DNA of 64,000 nucleotides from Asanoa iriomotensis. GTDB lineage: Bacteria; Actinomycetota; Actinomycetes; Mycobacteriales; Micromonosporaceae. The notes beneath the pieces were generated by a model. It made no database searches. It was not told where the DNA came from and worked only from the letters and a program-made list of their open reading frames with translations. Location of the stretch: the NCBI RefSeq assembly GCF_016862515.1, contig NZ_BONC01000031.1:35360-99359 (forward strand), given 5' to 3'. Within the stretch, counting starts at the first letter, position 1, and each line of letters opens with the position of its first letter. The translations under genes and the position numbers were made by a program. Of this stretch, positions 51,236 to 59,504 are shown piece after piece.

Positions 51236-52300
51236 ATGATGCTGAAGAGACGCGCCGTCGTCAGCGTGGCGGTCGTCGCCGCGTTCGCCGCGGCGACCGC
51301 CGGTTGCAACTCGTCCGACCCCGCCTCGTCCGGTGGCAGTGGCACCGGCACCGGCGACGCCAAGCCGCCGATCGCCGTCGACCTGCCCCGGGCCGACTCC
51401 GACTTCTGGAACTCGTACGCGAAGTACATCCCGCAGTACGCGAAGGAAAGCGACATCAACCTGATGACGCCGACCAACTCGCAGAACGACATCGCCAAGC
51501 TGGTGGCCAACGCCCAGGCGCTCACCGCGCAGGGCGCGAAGGCCATCGTGATGGCGCCGCAGGACACGGGCGCGATCGCGACCACGCTCACGATGCTGGA
51601 GAGCAAGAAGATCCCGGTCGTCTCCGTGGACACCCGGCCCGACAAGGGCAAGGTCTTCATGGTCGTGCGGGCCGACAACCGCGCCTACGGCCAGAAGGCC
51701 TGCGAGTTCCTCGGTGAGAAGCTCGGCGGCAAGGGCAAGGTCATCGAGTTCCAGGGCTCGCTGTCGTCCGTCAACGGCCGCGACCGCTCCGAGGCCTTCG
51801 CCGAGTGCATGAAGACGAAGTTCCCCGGCATCACCATCTTCGAGGAGCCGACCGAGTGGGAGGGCGCCAAGGCGTCCGCCGCGCTGCAGACCCGGCTCGC
51901 GCAGCACCCCGACATCAAGGGCATCTACATGCAGGCCGGCGGCGTGTTCCTGGCGCCGACCCTGCAGCTGCTGAAGTCCAAGAACCTGCTGGTCCCGCCG
52001 ACCGACCCGAAGCACATCTTCATCGTGTCCAACGACGGCATCCCGCAGGAGTTCGAGGCGATCCGCAAGGGCGAGATCGACGCCACCGTCTCGCAGCCGG
52101 CGGACCTCTACGCGAAGTACGCGCTCTTCTACGCGAAGGCCGCGGTCGAGGGAAAGACGTTCACCCCTGGACCGACCGACCATGACAGCACCATCATCGA
52201 CGTCGGCAACGGCGTGCTCGAAGACCAGCTGCCGGCGCCGCTCGTGACGAAGGACAACGTCGACGACGCGTCGTTGTGGGGCAACCAGATCGGGAAGTGA
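51236..52300 (+). CDS. sugar ABC transporter substrate-binding lipoprotein
   Basis: The 354-residue product has a lipoprotein signal ending ATAGC (Cys at about residue 22), a low-complexity Ser/Gly linker, and a periplasmic-binding-protein type 1 domain of the RbsB class (DFWNSYAKYIPQYAKE, ALTAQGAKAIVMAPQDT, RADNRAYGQKACEFLGEKLGGKGKVIEFQG, FIVSNDGIPQEF). RbsB-class proteins bind pentoses, hexoses and deoxyhexoses. Operon position after fucD suggests L-fucose or a related deoxy-sugar as ligand. AGAGGA lies 6 nt before the ATG. Its stop and the next start share TGATG. Confidence 0.92.
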   Translation: MMLKRRAVVSVAVVAAFAAATAGCNSSDPASSGGSGTGTGDAKPPIAVDLPRADSDFWNSYAKYIPQYAKESDINLMTPTNSQNDIAKLVANAQALTAQGAKAIVMAPQDTGAIATTLTMLESKKIPVVSVDTRPDKGKVFMVVRADNRAYGQKACEFLGEKLGGKGKVIEFQGSLSSVNGRDRSEAFAECMKTKFPGITIFEEPTEWEGAKASAALQTRLAQHPDIKGIYMQAGGVFLAPTLQLLKSKNLLVPPTDPKHIFIVSNDGIPQEFEAIRKGEIDATVSQPADLYAKYALFYAKAAVEGKTFTPGPTDHDSTIIDVGNGVLEDQLPAPLVTKDNVDDASLWGNQIGK

Positions 52301-53925
52301 TGACCGGAGTGCTCTCCGACGCGGTCGGGGGTGGGGCTGCCGCCCCGCCCCCGGCCGTCTCGGCTCAGGAGATAACCAAGCGCTTCGGCGCGACGACCGC
52401 GCTGTCCGGTGTGAGCGTGGCGGTCCGGCCCGGTGAGACGCACGCGTTGGTGGGTCGCAACGGCGCCGGCAAGTCCACGCTGGTATCGGTGCTCACCGGG
52501 CTGCAGCGGGCCGACGAGGGCACCGTGTCCTTCGGCGGCGAGCCGGCACCGGCGCCGTCCGACCGGGACGGTTGGCGGCGCCGGGTCGCCTGCGTCTACC
52601 AGCGGTCGACCATCATCCCCACGCTGTCGGTCGCCGAGAACCTGTTCCTCAACCGGCAGACCGCGCGGGGCCCCATCCGCTGGGGCGGTTTGCGGCGGCG
52701 GGCCGCTTCTCTGCTGGAGGAGTACGGCGTCGCGGTCAACCCGGCCGCGATGGCCGGCGACCTCAACGTCGAGCAGCGGCAGCTCGTCGAGATCGCCCGG
52801 GCGCTCTCGTTGGGGACCCGCTTCATCATCCTCGACGAGCCCACCGCGCGGCTCGACGCGACGGCGATCGAGCGGCTGTTCGTTCGCATGCGGTCCCTGT
52901 CCGCTTCCGGCGTGACGATGCTGTTCATCTCGCACCACCTGCGGGAGGTGTACGAGGTGTGCGACACCGTGACCGTGCTGCGGGACGCCCGCTGGGTGCT
53001 CACGGAGCCGGTGTCGGCGGTCGGGCACTCGGCGTTGGTGGCGGCGATGACGGGCGAGGCGGTCGGGCTCACCGACGTGGCGCCCCGCACGGTGCCGTCG
53101 TCGGCGCAGCCGGCCCTGTCGCTTCGCTCGCTCACGCTCGCCGACGCGTACACCGGGATCGACCTGGAGGTTCGTGCCGGTGAGATCGTCGGGGTGACCG
53201 GGTCCGGGAGCAGCGGGAAGGTCTCGCTGGCCGAGACTGTCGGCGGATTGCGTCGCGCCGACAGCGGCACGGTCTCGGTGGGCACCTCCGTCGTCGGTGC
53301 CGGCGTGCCGGCCGCCTTGAAGGCGGGCATCGGGCTCGTGCCCGAGGACCGGCACCGCGAGGGGCTCGTGCCGCTGTTGTCGGTGGCGGAGAACGCGACG
53401 CTGCCGATCGCTTCGCAGCTGGGGCCGGCGGGTGTCGTGGTGCCGCGGCGGCGCACCGCCGTAGCCAGTGAAATGGTGAAAAAATACGACATCCGCGCGG
53501 AGAGTCCGGCCGCTCCCGTCTCCAGCCTCTCCGGCGGCAACGCGCAGAAGGTCGTGCTGGCCCGGGCGCTGTCAACCTCGCCTGCGGTGTTGGTGCTGAT
53601 CAACCCGACCGCCGGTGTCGACGTGCGCTCCAAGGAGTCGCTGCTCGGCGCGGTGCGGTCGGCGGCCGACCAGGGGACCGGCGTGCTGATGGTGTCCGAC
53701 GAGCTCGACGACCTGCGCCACTGCGATCGGGTGCTGGTCATGTTCCACGGTCAGGTCACCGCCACGCTTCCGCGCGGCTGGGACGACGCGGAGGTGGTCG
53801 CGGCCGTGGAAGGCGTCGCATCGGCGGACGAGGCCACGTCCAACGCCGAGGAGGGCGTCGCGGTCGGCGGCGACCAGGGTTCATCGGCCGGCAAAGGTGT
53901 TTCTTCAGAAGGAGCGGAGTCATGA
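52300..53925 (+). CDS. sugar ABC transporter ATP-binding protein (two ATPase domains)
   Basis: The 541-residue RbsA/MglA-type protein has two ABC domains. The first is intact: Walker A GRNGAGKST, signature-like NVEQRQLVEIARA, Walker B FIILDEPTARLDA, and a switch His in FISHHLREV. The second is degraded at the catalytic end. Its P-loop reads GSGSSGKVS, the signature LSGGNAQKVVLARAL is fine, but Walker B reads LVLINPTAGVD, so the catalytic Glu of DEP is replaced by Asn. One active site is therefore expected. The ~35-residue Ala/Glu/Gly tail is low complexity. TGATG coupling with the binding protein. Confidence 0.92.
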   Translation: MTGVLSDAVGGGAAAPPPAVSAQEITKRFGATTALSGVSVAVRPGETHALVGRNGAGKSTLVSVLTGLQRADEGTVSFGGEPAPAPSDRDGWRRRVACVYQRSTIIPTLSVAENLFLNRQTARGPIRWGGLRRRAASLLEEYGVAVNPAAMAGDLNVEQRQLVEIARALSLGTRFIILDEPTARLDATAIERLFVRMRSLSASGVTMLFISHHLREVYEVCDTVTVLRDARWVLTEPVSAVGHSALVAAMTGEAVGLTDVAPRTVPSSAQPALSLRSLTLADAYTGIDLEVRAGEIVGVTGSGSSGKVSLAETVGGLRRADSGTVSVGTSVVGAGVPAALKAGIGLVPEDRHREGLVPLLSVAENATLPIASQLGPAGVVVPRRRTAVASEMVKKYDIRAESPAAPVSSLSGGNAQKVVLARALSTSPAVLVLINPTAGVDVRSKESLLGAVRSAADQGTGVLMVSDELDDLRHCDRVLVMFHGQVTATLPRGWDDAEVVAAVEGVASADEATSNAEEGVAVGGDQGSSAGKGVSSEGAES

Positions 53926-54944
53926 GCGGCACCACCACCGCACCACCTGTCGCGGACGCGCCTCCCGCGCGCCGGCTGCGTGGGCCGGCGCTGGCGCGGA
54001 TGCGGGACCTGGCGCTCGTACCCGCGATCATCGTGTTGGTCCTGGTTGGTGCCTTGATCGACCCGGTGTTCCTGAGCAGCGCCAACATCATCAACGTGCT
54101 GCAGCAGCAGACCGAACTCTCGCTGCTGGTGCTGGCCGAGGCGATCATCCTGATCGGCGGCCGGTTCGACCTGTCACTGGAGTCGACCGTCGGCCTCGCG
54201 CCGGCGCTCGCCGTCGCGCTGGTCATCCCGGCGGCCAGCAACGGGCTCGGCACCGAATGGTCCTCGGCGCTGGCGATCCCGATCTGCCTGCTGGTCGGCG
54301 TGCTGATCGGGGCGTTCAACGGTGTGCTGATCCTGCGTTTCGGGCTCTCGGCGTTCATCGTCACGCTCGGCATGCTGATCGTCCTGCGCGGTCTGCAGAT
54401 CGGCATCACGGGTGGGCAGAACCTGTTCGAGCTGCCTTCCTCCGTCCTCTACCTGGGCAACGCTCAGTGGTTCGGCCTGCCGGCCTCGATCTGGATCTGC
54501 GGCATCCTGTTCGCGATCGGGATCGCGGTGCTCGGTTGGTTCCGGCACGGGCGCGCGGTGTACGCGATCGGCGGCAACCGGGACGCGGCGCGCGCGGCGG
54601 GCATCCGGGCCGACCGGGTGATCTTCGTCGTGTTCATCGTCGGCGGGCTGCTGGCGGCGCTGGCGGGTCTGCTGATGACGGGGCGGCTCGGCTCGGTCGC
54701 GTCGGCGCAGGGCTCCGGCATGATCTTCACGGTCTTCGCGGCCGCGGTGATCGGCGGGGTGAGCATGGAGGGCGGCAAGGGCACGCTGTTCGGCGCCCTC
54801 TGCGGTGTGATCGTGCTCGGCCTGATCAACAACATCCTCACGCTCGCCGGCGTCTCGGCGCAGTGGATCCAGGCCATCTACGGCCTGATCATCCTGGTCG
54901 CGCTGATGCTGGCCCGGGTGACCACGGGCAAGGCACAGGACTGA
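53922..54944 (+). CDS. sugar ABC transporter permease
   Basis: This 340-residue membrane protein has about nine hydrophobic helices and the RbsC/AraH signature: NIINVLQQQTELSLLVLAEAIILIGGRFDLSLESTVGL, RFGLSAFIVTLGMLIVLRGLQIGITGG, and RAVYAIGGNRDAARAAGIRADRV for ATPase coupling. GSGMIFTVFAAAVIGGVSMEGGKGT follows. The ATGA overlap with the ATPase gene marks translation coupling. No second permease gene is present, so the transporter probably works as a homodimer with this permease, as in RbsC systems. Confidence 0.93.
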   Translation: MSGTTTAPPVADAPPARRLRGPALARMRDLALVPAIIVLVLVGALIDPVFLSSANIINVLQQQTELSLLVLAEAIILIGGRFDLSLESTVGLAPALAVALVIPAASNGLGTEWSSALAIPICLLVGVLIGAFNGVLILRFGLSAFIVTLGMLIVLRGLQIGITGGQNLFELPSSVLYLGNAQWFGLPASIWICGILFAIGIAVLGWFRHGRAVYAIGGNRDAARAAGIRADRVIFVVFIVGGLLAALAGLLMTGRLGSVASAQGSGMIFTVFAAAVIGGVSMEGGKGTLFGALCGVIVLGLINNILTLAGVSAQWIQAIYGLIILVALMLARVTTGKAQD

Positions 54945-54956
54945 GGTGGCGGCGCC

Positions 54957-55628
54957 GTGGCGTTGACCGACGAAGCGATCGACAAGATCAAGGAGATGAT
55001 CGTCTCCGGGGCCCTCGGCCCCGGGGACCGTCTCCCCAAGGAGGCCGACCTCGCGGAGCGGCTCGGGCTGTCCCGCAACTCGCTGCGCGAGGCCGTGAAG
55101 GCGCTGTCCATCATCAAGGTGCTCGACGTGCGGCAGGGTGACGGCACGTACGTCACGAGCCTCTCGCCGGACCTGCTGCTGGAGTCGCTGAGCTTCGTGG
55201 TGGACTTCCACCGCGACGACACCGTGCTGCAGTTCCTCGAGGTCCGGCGGATCCTGGAGCCGGCGGCCACCGCGCTGGCGTCGCGGCGGATGAACGACGA
55301 CGACATCGCCAAGCTGCAGCGGGTGCTCGACGAGTTGGGGCCCGCTCCGTCGGTGGAGGCGCTGGTCGCCAACGACCTGGAGTTCCACCGGGCGATCGCG
55401 GCGGGCTCGGGCAACGCGGCGCTGTGCTCGCTGATCGACGGGCTGTCGGGGCCGACCACGCGCGCGCGGATCTGGCGCGGGCTCACCCAGGAGGGTGCCG
55501 TCGACAAGACCCGTGAGCAGCACCAGGCGATCGTCGACGCGATCGCGGGGCGCGAGCCGGAGCTGGCCCGGTCGTGGGCGACCGTGCACATCGCGGGCGT
55601 GGAGGAGTGGTTGCGCCAGGCGCTGTGA
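54957..55628 (+). CDS. GntR family regulator, FadR subfamily (FCD)
   Basis: The 223-residue protein has a GntR winged helix at 5-70 (IDKIKEMIVSGALGPGDRLPKEADLAERLGLSRNSLREAVKALSIIKVLDVRQGDGTYV). An all-helical FCD ligand domain follows (about 88-215) with the metal/ligand Asp/His in NDLEFHRAIAAGSGN and a His in EQHQAIVDAI. FCD regulators typically sense sugar acids. As last gene of the fucD operon, it is the likely controller of that operon and, through shared ACATCCGATGT-like sites, of the secreted cluster. The GTG start gives the standard N-terminus. Confidence 0.92.
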   Translation: MALTDEAIDKIKEMIVSGALGPGDRLPKEADLAERLGLSRNSLREAVKALSIIKVLDVRQGDGTYVTSLSPDLLLESLSFVVDFHRDDTVLQFLEVRRILEPAATALASRRMNDDDIAKLQRVLDELGPAPSVEALVANDLEFHRAIAAGSGNAALCSLIDGLSGPTTRARIWRGLTQEGAVDKTREQHQAIVDAIAGREPELARSWATVHIAGVEEWLRQAL

Positions 55629-55636
55629 TACGTCCG

Positions 55637-55687
55637 CCTGCGTACTGTCGGATACTCCCGGCCGAGTACGAAACCGTCGTACGCAGG
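55637..55687. repeat. inverted repeat between gntR and the membrane gene
   Basis: CCTGCGTAC (55637-55645) and GTACGCAGG (55679-55687) form a perfect 9-bp stem enclosing 33 nt that contain a shorter GTACT/AGTAC pair. TAGAGT (55691-55696) just downstream may be the -10 of the next gene. It may be an operator, or a terminator for the transporter operon. Confidence 0.45.
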
Positions 55688-55737
55688 TCATAGAGTCATC
55701 GCGTCCAACCACAGACTCTCCCGGACGGGGTTCTCTG

Positions 55738-56187
55738 ATGCGTTCGCTCTACGTCTGGCTGTCCCGGTTGATCGCGCTCGGTGTGGTGGTGCAGGTGCTG
55801 GTCATCGCGTGGAGCACGTTCGACATCCTCAACAAGGCCGGTGACGGCGTGCCGTTCACCGAGGACACCGAGGCCAACGCCGGCGCCATGATCCACTCGG
55901 TGCTCGGCATGATGGTCATCCCGCTGCTGGCGCTGCTCTTCGGCATCATCTCGTTCTTCGCCAAGGTGCGCGGCGGCGTGGCACTGGCCTGGGCGACCGT
56001 CGGCCTGGTGGTCCTGCAGATCGCGCTGGCCTTCGCGTCGTTCAGCGCGCCCGTGGTCGGCCTCCTGCACGCCCTCAACGCGTTCGCGATCGCGGGCGTC
56101 GCCGGCATCGCCGGCGCTCGCGCGTCCCGGTCCGACACCCCTGTGGCCGCCGCAACCGGTGACCCCGGGGTTCCCGCGAGCGCATGA
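55738..56187 (+). CDS. four-helix membrane protein (DUF6220-like)
   Basis: This 149-residue protein has hydrophobic segments SRLIALGVVVQVLVIAWSTF, HSVLGMMVIPLLALLFGIISFF, VALAWATVGLVVLQIALAFASF and LLHALNAFAIAGVAGIAGA, with a short polar loop carrying acidic residues after the first. The length and the conserved His before helix 2 resemble the DUF6220 group, which has no assigned function. It overlaps a multicopper oxidase by ATGA, so the two may form a membrane redox unit. The start at 55738 is the first Met with a sensible N-terminus. Confidence 0.72.
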   Translation: MRSLYVWLSRLIALGVVVQVLVIAWSTFDILNKAGDGVPFTEDTEANAGAMIHSVLGMMVIPLLALLFGIISFFAKVRGGVALAWATVGLVVLQIALAFASFSAPVVGLLHALNAFAIAGVAGIAGARASRSDTPVAAATGDPGVPASA

Positions 56188-57776
56188 CGGGCACCGACGA
56201 CCCGGCCGAGCGCTCTTCCAGCCCGGCCGGGGCGGACAAGGCTGCCCTCGACACGGTGGGGGCGCCACCGTCCGGCGGTGCGGAGGCCGCCGGGCCGGCG
56301 CGACCGCGTTGGGTTTCTCAGGTGCTGCGGTGGGGCGCGATCGGGCTGTCTCTGGTGCTGGTCGGCACGCTCGGATATCTCTGGTACGACAGTCGGCTGC
56401 CGTCAAGCTACTCCGTGATGTCGATGGGTTACGCCGACTACGGCGGCGGTTTTGTCCCTGCGGGTGGGCACCAGCACGCGGGTGGCGTGTCGGTCGCGAC
56501 CTTGACCGGGCCCGCTTCGGGGACGCCGGCGGTTTCGATGTCGCTGACCGCGCGGGCTGGGACGGTCACGTTGGCTTCCGGGGAGAAGGTCTCGGGTTAC
56601 ACGCTCAACGGGTCGTCGCCGGGGCCGGAGATCCGGGCGACGGTGGGCGACCTCGTGCAGGTCGACTTGGTCAACGAGTCGGTGCCCGACGGTGTGGCGT
56701 TGCACTGGCACGGTGTGCGGGTGCCCAACGCCGAGGACGGCGTGGCCGGGGTGACCCAGGACGCGGTGCCGATCGGGGGACGGCACACCTACCGGTTCCA
56801 GGTTCTCGATGCGGGGACCTACTGGTACCACTCCCACCAGGTGTCGCACGAGCAGGTCAAAGGCGGGCTGTTCGGTGCGCTGGTCGTGCTGCCGCCGGGT
56901 TCGTCCTCCGGGCCTGACGTGGTGGCGCAGGTGCACACCTATGACGGCCGGCGGACGGTGCAGGGTGCGACCGGGGAGCGGCGGATCGTGGCCGCGGCCG
57001 GGGTGGCGACCCGGGTGCGGGTGGTCAACACCGACAACGGGCCGCTGCGGGTGTCGGTGGCCGGGGCGCCCTACCGGGTGCTGGCCGTCGACGGGCACGA
57101 CCTGCACTCGCCTGGGCCGGTCGTCGACCAAGGGCTGTCCATCGCCGCTGGTGGGCGGGCGGATCTCGAGGTCACGCCGCCGGCCGGTGGTGGTGGTGCG
57201 GTGCGGGTCGACCTGGGCGCCGGGTCGTCGCTGGTGCTCGGGCCCTCCGGCGCGGCTGTTCCCGCTGCCGCCACACCGGCTTCGTTGCTGGACCTGCTGT
57301 CCTACGGCACGCCCGGGCCGGTCCCGCTCGACACGAGTCGGTTCGACCGCGACTTCTCGCTGACGATCGACCGGTGGCCGGGCTTCGTCGACGGGCGCCC
57401 GGGGTTGTTCTGGACGATGAACGGCCACCTCTATCCGGACGTGCCGATGTTCATGGTCCGCGAGGGCGACATGGTCCGGATGACGATCAAGAACGACTCG
57501 GGCGAGGTGCACCCGATGCATCTGCACGGTCACACGGCGTTGGTGCTGTCTCGGGACGGGGTCGCGGCCAGCGGCAGTCCGTGGTGGACGGACTCGCTCG
57601 ACGTCGACGAGGGCGAGACGTATGTGATCGCGTTCCGCGCGGACAATCCGGGCATCTGGATGGACCACTGCCACAACCTGCCGCACGCGGCGGACGGCAT
57701 GGTCGCGCACCTGGCCTACGAGGGCTACACGACGCCTTATGTGATCGGCGGCAATGCCGACAACGAGCCGGAGTGA
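56184..57776 (+). CDS. membrane-anchored multicopper oxidase
   Basis: The 530-residue product has a membrane anchor (GAIGLSLVLVGTLGYLW, 51-67) and an extracellular multicopper oxidase. All four copper motifs are present: LHWHG (173-177), WYHSH (214-218), HPMHLHGH (443-450) and the type 1/trinuclear bridge HCHNLPHAADGM (495-506). The Met ligand suggests a type 1 copper of moderate potential. Such oxidases oxidise phenols, Cu(I) or Mn(II) with oxygen. It is translationally coupled to a small membrane protein. A disordered Ala/Gly/Pro N-terminus precedes the anchor. Confidence 0.93.
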   Translation: MTGTDDPAERSSSPAGADKAALDTVGAPPSGGAEAAGPARPRWVSQVLRWGAIGLSLVLVGTLGYLWYDSRLPSSYSVMSMGYADYGGGFVPAGGHQHAGGVSVATLTGPASGTPAVSMSLTARAGTVTLASGEKVSGYTLNGSSPGPEIRATVGDLVQVDLVNESVPDGVALHWHGVRVPNAEDGVAGVTQDAVPIGGRHTYRFQVLDAGTYWYHSHQVSHEQVKGGLFGALVVLPPGSSSGPDVVAQVHTYDGRRTVQGATGERRIVAAAGVATRVRVVNTDNGPLRVSVAGAPYRVLAVDGHDLHSPGPVVDQGLSIAAGGRADLEVTPPAGGGGAVRVDLGAGSSLVLGPSGAAVPAAATPASLLDLLSYGTPGPVPLDTSRFDRDFSLTIDRWPGFVDGRPGLFWTMNGHLYPDVPMFMVREGDMVRMTIKNDSGEVHPMHLHGHTALVLSRDGVAASGSPWWTDSLDVDEGETYVIAFRADNPGIWMDHCHNLPHAADGMVAHLAYEGYTTPYVIGGNADNEPE

Positions 57777-57839
57777 CCTTGCATATTTCGTGACAGTGAG
57801 TAGCGTTGCCCTCCGATCGTTGATCGAGGGCGGGCAACC

Positions 57840-58385
57840 ATGGACGTTGACGTAGAGAAGATCATTGCAGGCACGCGCCGCGAGGAGGCCTGGCACCTAT
57901 ACGCGTCGGCGTTCGACGAACTACGCCACGTGGCGGTCCAACGTCACGTTCTGTATCGCACGGAGTTCGACGACATCATGTCGGACGACCGGGTGGAGAA
58001 ATACGTGGCGATAGCTCCCGACGGCGCCCTGGCGGGCTTGTCCACGCTCACCAACGACCTGTCCGCGATGCCGCTGATCTCCCCGGACTACTTCGCCCAC
58101 CGCTGGCCGGACCACTATGCCGCCCGCCGCATCTGGTACCTGGGCTTCCTCGCGATCGCCGCCACCCACCGCCACTCGGGGGCCTTCGAGGCATTGATCG
58201 AACGCATGTGGCGAGTGGTCCGCGCCAACGCGGGCGTAGCGGCCCTGGACCTCTGCGCCCGCAACGAATCGGGCGGGTTGGACGCCGCGATAACCCGCAG
58301 ACTGACGGCCCTGACCCCGGACGTGCTCCCCACCCGCCTCGACACCCAAGCCTTCTGGTCCTGGGAACTCCCACCCTCCCCCTGA
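57840..58385 (+). CDS. hypothetical protein, possibly GNAT-like
   Basis: The 181-residue product is not clearly assigned. Its middle holds YVAIAPDGALAGLSTLTNDLSAMPLISPDYF, then IWYLGFLAIAATHRHSGAFEALIERMWRVV and a DLCARNESGGLD segment. That layout is compatible with a degenerate GNAT acetyltransferase fold lacking the usual Q/RxxGxG/A loop. Codon use matches its neighbours and the frame is open with a plausible ATG, so I take it as a real gene. It is followed by about 1.1 kb of degenerate repeats. Function unknown. Confidence 0.55.
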   Translation: MDVDVEKIIAGTRREEAWHLYASAFDELRHVAVQRHVLYRTEFDDIMSDDRVEKYVAIAPDGALAGLSTLTNDLSAMPLISPDYFAHRWPDHYAARRIWYLGFLAIAATHRHSGAFEALIERMWRVVRANAGVAALDLCARNESGGLDAAITRRLTALTPDVLPTRLDTQAFWSWELPPSP

Positions 58386-58484
58386 CGGTTGTGCGGCCGA
58401 CCCGCCACGTCCTTCGGCGCCTCGCTGCTCACATCGCTTGATCCCGGCCGATCGATCCGACGGCGGGTCGCTCCGCCAGCCGAT

Positions 58485-59500
58485 AGGTCGTGGTCGGTGC
58501 GGGCCAGCGGGGCACCAGCACGGGTACCGACCGGCACGGCCCTTCAGCCTCCCACGGACCCACGCGTCGGCGGCCGGGCGCCGACTGGGACGTCGAGAGC
58601 CGCCTCGCTTCTGCGCGAGCGCGTGGTTGGTTCGGGAGCGGGCCCAGATCATGGTCGGTCCAGCGGCGAGACGCTGGCGAGGTCCGCGAGCTCGGGTGCT
58701 GATCCGCAGCCGGTCAGGCTCGGCAACTCCATGCGTCGGCGACCAGGTTTGCCGCCCTCGGAGGGTTTCGTCGGGAACCGTGCCGGCTCTCTGGCGGCGC
58801 TCCGCGAGTCGTCGTCACCGGCGGCAGCGAGGTGCCGGGCACCCTCACGCTCGGCGAGTCAGCTCGGCCAGCCGACGATGCAACGGGGCCTACGCCGGGT
58901 CGCGCATCCCGGCAGCCACCTCCGCGACATGCGGCGACGCGGGGGCGACCAAACCACCGGCGGCCCCGTCCTCGGCCACACCCGCTGCCGTGCGGCTGTC
59001 CCGTTCTGGCCGGCGGGCCTGGGGTCGGCGGACCCGTGCGCATGGATACCGAAAAGGTCGGCTGGTCAGCTTTCGCGGATCCACGCGGCGGCGGGGCGTC
59101 GACCCGGGAAGGCTTCGCCGGGAACCGCGCCGGCCCTCCGGCGACGCTGCGCGAACGGGTAGCTCTTCGGGCGCAGCACGCAGGTCGTGGCCGGTCCGGC
59201 GGCCCAGCGTCAGCGGGGCGCGCGAGCGCGAGTGCTGACCGGGCCGGCCGGTCAGCTTCCGGGGATCGATGCGTCGGCGGCTGGGCGCCGACTCGGGCGG
59301 ATCTCGCCGGCAGCGGTGCCGGCTTCACAGGCGATGCCCCGGGAGCCTGTGGCTGTTCGGGAGCAGCGTCCAGGTTGTGGCCGGTTCGGGTTCAGGCTCT
59401 GCGGATCGACGCGTCGGTGACCGGCGTCGCCGCGGACGTTTCGCACGTTTCGCAAGGAGCCCTGTCAGCCGCCAGGCGACGCTCCGCGAGGGTGTGGCGA
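58485..59500. repeat. degenerate tandem repeat array with no convincing gene
   Basis: Two short motifs recur about five times each through 58386-59504, spaced roughly 140-190 bp. One is GGATCxACGCGTCGGCGGC (near 58560, 58730, 59078, 59262, 59402). The other is GGCGACGCTCCGCGAG followed, in most copies, by CAGGTCGTGGCCGGTC (near 58485, 58644, 59181, 59371). A ~200-bp stretch at about 58830-59045 interrupts the order. Frames here are Arg/Pro/Ala rich and inconsistent between units, so I call no gene. A related CCAGGTTGTGGCTGGTCC occurs at the right window edge (63981). Confidence 0.55.
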
Positions 59501-59504
59501 TCGT

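Noticed and set aside
58389..59330. Several 200-270 codon frames in the repeat region
   Set aside because: No ribosome binding site, no domain, repeated units fall in different frames, and composition is that of random high-GC DNA.
58485..59500. CRISPR array
   Set aside because: Repeat units are long, degenerate and unevenly spaced, with no short identical direct repeats and no cas genes.
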